The notes beneath the pieces were generated by a model. That model was given only the letters and a program-made list of their open reading frames with translations, did no database searches and was not told the DNA's origin. A DNA stretch of 10,034 nt from DATHSN01 sp035464115 (lineage in GTDB: Bacteria; Actinomycetota; Acidimicrobiia; Acidimicrobiales; SKKL01), in contig DATHSN010000125.1 of NCBI GenBank assembly GCA_035464115.1, positions 1 through 10,034 on the forward strand, written 5' to 3'. Positions 6,459 through 10,034 of this stretch are shown here, in pieces; positions within the stretch are counted from its first letter, which is position 1, and the number at the start of each line of letters is the position of its first letter. A program made the translations under genes and the position numbers.

Positions 6459-6703
6459 GCGGTGGCCCGCGCCGACAGGTAGCGGACGAAGCCACCCAGC
6501 GTCGACACCTCCGGGTAGTCGCGCTCGGGGATCTCGAGCCCGGTGGCCTCGTAGACCGCGGTCACCAGGTTCAAGAAGTCCATCGAGTCGAGGTCGAGCT
6601 CCTCCTGGAGCGCCTCGTCGGGGTCGACCGTGTCGAGGTCGGCCTCCGGTGCGATGCCGTGCAACGCCTCAGCGATCACCGTGCGGGCGCGGTCGTCGTC
6701 CAC
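6455..6703 (-). CDS. Small acyl carrier protein (phosphopantetheine-binding)
   Basis: The 82-residue product is acidic and helical with the carrier motif LDLDSMDFLNLVTAVYEATG (36-55). Ser40 of DSM is the expected phosphopantetheine attachment site. The following GLEIPERDYPEVSTLG (55-70) is the usual third-helix region and SARATA closes the protein. The length matches a free-standing type II carrier protein. The chosen start is GTG 6701-6703, with GGAG five bases before it (6709-6712); a longer in-frame reading would run into the end of the E2 gene. The gene begins 11 bases after the E2 stop and its own stop overlaps the deacylase start. Its partner is unknown. An acyl group from the E2 of this operon is one possibility, a fatty-acid or polyketide-type enzyme elsewhere another. 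Confidence 0.88.
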   Translation of the reverse strand: MDDDRARTVIAEALHGIAPEADLDTVDPDEALQEELDLDSMDFLNLVTAVYEATGLEIPERDYPEVSTLGGFVRYLSARATA

Positions 6704-6708
6704 GATGT

Positions 6709-6712
6709 CTCC
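6709..6712 (-). promoter_or_regulatory. Ribosome binding site of the acyl carrier protein gene
   Basis: On the - strand GGAG precedes GTG 6703 by five bases (ACATC). No ATG lies nearby in frame, so this element decides the start. Confidence 0.6.
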
Positions 6713-6714
6713 GT

Positions 6715-8238
6715 TCAGTCGGGGTCGAGGGTCGCCGGATCGGCCAGGAGCCGATCGAGGGCGGCGAGGAACCGGGCGCCGGTGCGCCCGTCGGTGGCGC
6801 GGTGGTCGGCCGCCAGGGAGATCTCGACGAGCGGTCGCACGACGAGCTCGCCGTCGACCACCCACGGGCGCTCCTGGATCCGTCCCACCCCCACCATGGC
6901 CACCTGCGGAGGGTAGATCACCGCGATCACCGACTCGACGCCCGTGTCGCCGAGGTTGGTGACGGTGATCGACGGGTCGGCCATGTCGGCCCCGCGCAGG
7001 CGACCCGACCGGACGCGGGCCACCAGGTCACGCAGGCCCGCCATGATCTCGTCGAGCGACGCAGCGTCGGCGTGGTCGATGGCGGGGGCCACCAGACCGC
7101 CCTCGCGGCGGGCGATCGCCACCCCGAGGCGCACCCCGTCGGCGGGCTCGAAGCGCTCGTCGCGCCACCACCCGTTGAGCTCGGGGACGTCGCGGGCGGC
7201 GCGGGCGACCGCCGCGAGGACGACGGCGGCGGGCAGGACCCGCGCCGTGGGCGGACGGTCGGCGTTGCGGGCCTCGAGCCAGGCGAGCATCGGCCCGGCA
7301 TCGACCGTGGTCGACACGTAGTAGTGCGGGATCTCCCGCTTCGAGCGCGCCATCAGCCGGGCGATGGCGACCCGGACCGGATCGACCGCGCCGTCGGCCG
7401 ACGGCTGGGCGGCGGCCGGGGCCTCCTTGGCCGGGGCCTCCGCGGCCGGCGCCTCGGCCGGCGTGTCGGTGACGGCCGGGGCCTCGGCGGCCGGCGCCTC
7501 GGCCGGCGGCTGACGGTCGCGGGCGGCGAGGACGTCGGCGGCCACCACCGCGCCGTCGGGGCCGCTGCCCGTGGCGGGCAGGGCGATCCCGAGCTGGTCG
7601 GCCAGGTGGCGGGCGTAGGGCGACGACCGCACGGTCGTCTCCGGCGGCCGTTCGGTGCTGGCCGGGCCAGGAGACCGGATCTGGTCCGCGCCGTCCACCG
7701 GGACGGGGGCGGACGCGGGCTCGGGTGTGGGGGTGGCGCGGGCGACCGCGGCGTGGGCCACGTCGGCGCGGGTGACGACCCCGCCCGGTCCCGTCCCCTC
7801 CAGCGACTCGGCGTCGATGCCGAGCTCGTCGGCCAGGTGACGGACCACCGGCGACAGCACGTGACGGGCGTGGCGGACCTCGGCCGCGCCGCGGGTCGAC
7901 GCCCCCACCGCCACCGGCTCGGGCCGGGCCCTCTCGTGCTCGGCGACGACCTCCTCCTCGCCGACCGCCTGCTCCTCACCGACGGGCGCCGCAGCCGACG
8001 GCGCCGCCTCGCCGAGGCGGGCGATGGGGGTCCCGACGGGGATCTCGTCGCCCACGTCGACCAGCAGCTCGGCCACGACCCCCGACTCCCAGGTCTCCAC
8101 CTCGATGTCGGACTTCTCGGTGTCGACCACCACGACGATGTCGCCCCGACGGACCTCGTCGCCGGGCGCGACGCGCCACTCGAGGATCGTGGCGCGCTCC
8201 ATGTCGGCGCCGAGCGACGGCAGGCGCAGCTCACCCAT
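6715..8238 (-). CDS. 2-oxoacid dehydrogenase E2, dihydrolipoamide acyltransferase
   Basis: The 507-residue E2 moves the acyl group made by E1 from its lipoyl arm to coenzyme A. Domain order: lipoyl domain 1-78 with K42 in DTEKSDIEVE as the lipoylated lysine; an acidic linker; an E3-binding-like domain at 126-163; a Pro-rich linker; a second at 206-240; an Ala/Glu/Pro linker (243-280); and a catalytic domain from about 287 ending with DHRATDG (478-484), where H479 and D483 are the active-site residues. The ATG overlaps the E1 beta stop by one base (TGATG). Most E2 proteins have one E3-binding domain, so the tandem pair is unusual. Pyruvate is the likely substrate by neighbour type; a branched-chain or acetoin complex is not excluded. 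The gene for E3 is not in the window. Confidence 0.93.
   Translation of the reverse strand: MGELRLPSLGADMERATILEWRVAPGDEVRRGDIVVVVDTEKSDIEVETWESGVVAELLVDVGDEIPVGTPIARLGEAAPSAAAPVGEEQAVGEEEVVAEHERARPEPVAVGASTRGAAEVRHARHVLSPVVRHLADELGIDAESLEGTGPGGVVTRADVAHAAVARATPTPEPASAPVPVDGADQIRSPGPASTERPPETTVRSSPYARHLADQLGIALPATGSGPDGAVVAADVLAARDRQPPAEAPAAEAPAVTDTPAEAPAAEAPAKEAPAAAQPSADGAVDPVRVAIARLMARSKREIPHYYVSTTVDAGPMLAWLEARNADRPPTARVLPAAVVLAAVARAARDVPELNGWWRDERFEPADGVRLGVAIARREGGLVAPAIDHADAASLDEIMAGLRDLVARVRSGRLRGADMADPSITVTNLGDTGVESVIAVIYPPQVAMVGVGRIQERPWVVDGELVVRPLVEISLAADHRATDGRTGARFLAALDRLLADPATLDPD
7408..7503 (-). repeat. Imperfect Ala-Glu-Ala-Pro repeats in the E2 linker
   Basis: Residues 246-277 of E2 contain five copies of EAPA (or a close variant) in the flexible linker before the catalytic domain. 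At the DNA level the copies are GC-rich and alike (GGCCGGCGCCTCGGCC-type units). Such linkers give the lipoyl arm reach in E2 cores. Because the DNA is repetitive, copy number may vary between strains. Confidence 0.7.
7519..7623 (-). other. Second E3-binding-like domain within E2
   Basis: E2 residues 206-240 begin SPYARHLADQLGI and end AADVLAAR, the frame of the small E3-binding domain. The usual GTGPxGRI loop is weaker here (GSGPDGAV), with the arginine replaced. It shares RHLAD-LGI with the first copy, suggesting an internal duplication. Confidence 0.65.
7750..7863 (-). other. First E3-binding-like domain within E2
   Basis: E2 residues 126-163 have LSPVVRHLADELGID, then EGTGPGGVVTRADV. This is the usual peripheral-subunit-binding layout, and the GTGP turn is intact. 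The arginine of the usual GRI motif is a valine. Confidence 0.8.
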
Positions 8239-9242
8239 CAGCGCACCACCTGGCGGGCCGCGGCGACGATGTCGGGCACCTGGGGCAGCGCCGCCTGCTC
8301 GAGGTGACGGGCGTAGGGCACCGGCACCTCGGCGCTGCAGACCCGCAGGACCGGCGCGTCGAGGTCGTAGAACAGCTCCTCGCCGAGGCGGGCGGCGATC
8401 TCCCCCGACAGCGAGCCCGACCGCCAGCCCTCGTCGACGACGACGGCGCGGCGGGTCCGGGCGACCGACGCGAAGATCGTGGCGTCGTCGAGCGGGCGCA
8501 GGGTGCGCAGGTCGATCACCTCGGCGGCGATGCCCTCGCCGTCGAGGACGTCGGCGGCGTCGAGCGCGGTCGGGAGCGTGCCGCCGTAGGTGATGATCGT
8601 GACGTCGTCGCCCGTGCGGCGCACGGCGGCGCGGTCGAGGTCGACCGGACCGGCGTCGGGGGCGAGCAGGCCCCGCTGGTTGTAGAGCCCGCCGTGCTCG
8701 AACACCAGCACGGGGTCGGGGTCCTCGAGCGCGGTCCACAGCATCCCCCGGGCGTCGGCGAGGGTGGCGGGGGCCACCACGCGGATGCCGGGGATGTGGG
8801 CGAACCAGCCCTCGAGGCTGTGGGAGTGCTGGGCGGCGAGCTGGCGGCCCGCGCCCGTGGTCATCCGGATGACGATCGGCACGTTGAGCTGCCCGCCCGA
8901 CATGTGCAGCAGCGTGGCCGCGTTGTTCATGATCTGGTCGAGGGCCAGCAGGCTGAAGTTGACCGTCATCACCTCGACGATCGGGCGCATCCCGCCGAGC
9001 GCGGCGCCGATGCCCGCCCCGACGAACGCCGACTCCGACAGGGGGGTGTCGCGCACCCGCTCGGGACCGAACTCCTCGAAGAGCCCGAGGCTCACCGCGA
9101 AGCAGCCGCCGTAGGCGCCGACGTCCTCGCCCATGAGGAAGACCCGCTCGTCACGGGTGAGCGCGTCGCGCAGCGCCTCGCGGATCGCCTCGCGGTACGT
9201 GGTCGTGACCGGAGGGGCGGTGGGCTCGATGGTGGCGGTCAT
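8238..9242 (-). CDS. 2-oxoacid (pyruvate-type) dehydrogenase E1 component, beta subunit
   Basis: The 334-residue beta subunit forms the E1 heterotetramer with the alpha subunit and decarboxylates the 2-oxoacid using thiamine diphosphate. Visible family segments are FLMGEDVGAYGG (35-46), RDTPLSESAFVGAGIGAAL (64-82) containing E70, the glutamate that contacts the cofactor, and AQHSHSLEGWFAHIPG (137-152). The C-terminal domain follows with VTIITYGG (214-221), EVIDLRTLRPLD (241-252) and VVVDEGWRSG (267-276). Length is normal. The ATG at 9242 overlaps the alpha-subunit stop (ATGA), with GAGGAGG at 9250-9256 seven bases upstream. Its own stop overlaps the E2 start. The segments fit pyruvate or acetoin dehydrogenases better than branched-chain ones, but only moderately. 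Confidence 0.94.
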   Translation of the reverse strand: MTATIEPTAPPVTTTYREAIREALRDALTRDERVFLMGEDVGAYGGCFAVSLGLFEEFGPERVRDTPLSESAFVGAGIGAALGGMRPIVEVMTVNFSLLALDQIMNNAATLLHMSGGQLNVPIVIRMTTGAGRQLAAQHSHSLEGWFAHIPGIRVVAPATLADARGMLWTALEDPDPVLVFEHGGLYNQRGLLAPDAGPVDLDRAAVRRTGDDVTIITYGGTLPTALDAADVLDGEGIAAEVIDLRTLRPLDDATIFASVARTRRAVVVDEGWRSGSLSGEIAARLGEELFYDLDAPVLRVCSAEVPVPYARHLEQAALPQVPDIVAAARQVVR

Positions 9243-10034
9243 CGCCGGGCCTCCTCGCGCTCGGACATCACCCAGCGGGTGAGGTCCTCGACGGGCTCGT
9301 CGGTGCCGGCCTCGGCGGCGGCGACCGCCTCGTCGATCTCGGCGTCGGCCGCAGCCTCGATGGCCCGGTGGGCGTCGTCGTCGAGGATGCCGTCGGCGAC
9401 GAGCCGGGCGGCGTGGAGCTCGATCGGGTCGCGCTCGCGCCACTCGGCCACCTCGGCCTTGTCGCGGTAGCGCTCGGGGTCGAACATCGAGTGCGCCCGG
9501 AACCGGTAGGTGCGCAGCTCGAGGAAGTGCGGTCCGCCACCCCCGCGGATGGCGGCGACGGCGTGGCGGGCGGCGGCGGCCACCGCCTCGACGTCCATCC
9601 CGTCGACCGGCCAGGCGGGGACCCCGTAGGCCGCCGCCTTGATCGACAGGTCGATCTGCGACTCGGACCGGTCGAGGGCGGTGCCCATGGCGTAGAGGTT
9701 GTTCTCGCAGCAGAACAGCACCGGCAGGCGCCACAGCGCCGCGAGGTTCATCGACTCGTGGAACTCGCCCTCGGCCATGGCGCCCTCGCCGAAGAAGCAG
9801 ACGGTGACGACGTCGTCGCCCCGCATGGCGTCGGCGAGCGCGAGGCCCACCGCCACGGGGAGCCCACCGGCGACGATGGCGTTGCCGCCGTAGAACCGGG
9901 TGTCGGCGTCGAACAGGTGCATCGACCCGCCCCGCCCGCGGCTGCAGCCGGTGACCTTGCCGAACATCTCCGCCATGATCGAGCGCGCCGAGATCCCGCG
10001 CGCCAGGGCGTGCCCGTGCTCGCGGTACGTGCCT
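9239..10034 (-). CDS. 2-oxoacid (pyruvate-type) dehydrogenase E1 component, alpha subunit (5' end outside window)
   Basis: The 264 visible residues lack the N-terminal part, since the frame runs through the window edge (first full codon at 10033). The segment starts GTYREHGHALARGIS and continues GCSRGRGGSMHLFD, the usual lead into the cofactor site. The thiamine diphosphate motif lies at 9698-9790: FFGEGAMAEGEFHESMNLAA, then LWRLPVLFCCENN. The first motif glycine pair encloses glutamate (GEG) where most family members have aspartate (GDG). FRAHSMFDPERYRDKAEV is the phosphorylation-loop region, of the pyruvate dehydrogenase kind. The stop overlaps the E1 beta start. Family assignment is secure. 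The substrate (pyruvate) is inferred from the loop and neighbours. Confidence 0.93.
   Translation of the reverse strand, partial: GTYREHGHALARGISARSIMAEMFGKVTGCSRGRGGSMHLFDADTRFYGGNAIVAGGLPVAVGLALADAMRGDDVVTVCFFGEGAMAEGEFHESMNLAALWRLPVLFCCENNLYAMGTALDRSESQIDLSIKAAAYGVPAWPVDGMDVEAVAAAARHAVAAIRGGGGPHFLELRTYRFRAHSMFDPERYRDKAEVAEWRERDPIELHAARLVADGILDDDAHRAIEAAADAEIDEAVAAAEAGTDEPVEDLTRWVMSEREEARR
9250..9256 (-). promoter_or_regulatory. Strong ribosome binding site of the E1 beta gene
   Basis: On the - strand GAGGAGG lies seven bases before ATG 9242. It is inside the end of the alpha-subunit gene and fixes the beta start. Confidence 0.7.

Noticed and set aside
7408..7503. Possible CRISPR-like or satellite repeat
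   Set aside because: The units are short, without spacers, and in frame with an Ala/Glu/Pro-rich E2 linker.
6175..8307. A very long open frame on the + strand opposite the E2 gene
   Set aside because: It is Arg/Gly-rich with no domain, and it lies antisense to a well-supported E2 gene. Such frames are expected in GC-rich DNA.
8238..10034. Branched-chain 2-oxoacid dehydrogenase
   Set aside because: The E1 alpha loop (RAHSMFDPERYRDKAEV) and the E1 beta segments look more like pyruvate- or acetoin-type enzymes. The alternative is not fully excluded.

Overview
The window is very GC-rich bacterial DNA with tightly packed, overlapping genes and frequent GTG starts. This fits a high-GC actinomycete, possibly a member of the Acidimicrobiia. 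The lineage is inferred from style and gene content, with no rRNA or marker gene to confirm it.

Left part (1-5931, all + strand) is a surface-glycan or glycoconjugate assembly cluster. It starts with the tail of a glycosyltransferase. A GT4-type glycosyltransferase, a GT2 glycosyltransferase and a divergent GT-B-like protein follow, linked by ATGA stop/start overlaps. A nucleotide-sugar epimerase/dehydratase of the SDR family comes next. After a 129-base gap there is a second short set: a 96-residue Nif11-like leader peptide protein (a candidate RiPP precursor), a second GT2 glycosyltransferase 17 bases downstream, and a CmcI-type (cephalosporin hydroxylase/rhamnosyl O-methyltransferase-like) protein. 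The precursor-like gene inside a sugar cluster, directly followed by a sugar transferase and a methyltransferase-like enzyme, is the most unusual part of the window. It may encode a glycosylated peptide product, but no leader protease, exporter or classical RiPP cyclase is visible here.

Right part (5985-10034, all - strand) is a 2-oxoacid dehydrogenase operon, most likely pyruvate-type. In transcription order it reads E1 alpha (5' end outside the window), E1 beta, lipoyl E2, a small acyl carrier protein and a YbaK/ProX-type aminoacyl-tRNA deacylase. Stops and starts overlap or nearly touch throughout. The E2 has one lipoyl domain but two tandem E3-binding-like domains, and the presence of an ACP gene in the operon is noteworthy. 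No E3 (lipoamide dehydrogenase) gene lies in the window.

The two halves converge at about 5930-5987, where a perfect 10-base inverted repeat spans both stop codons and may be a shared terminator. No tRNA, rRNA, CRISPR array, transposase or integrase was seen, and no gene-free stretch exceeds 300 bases.
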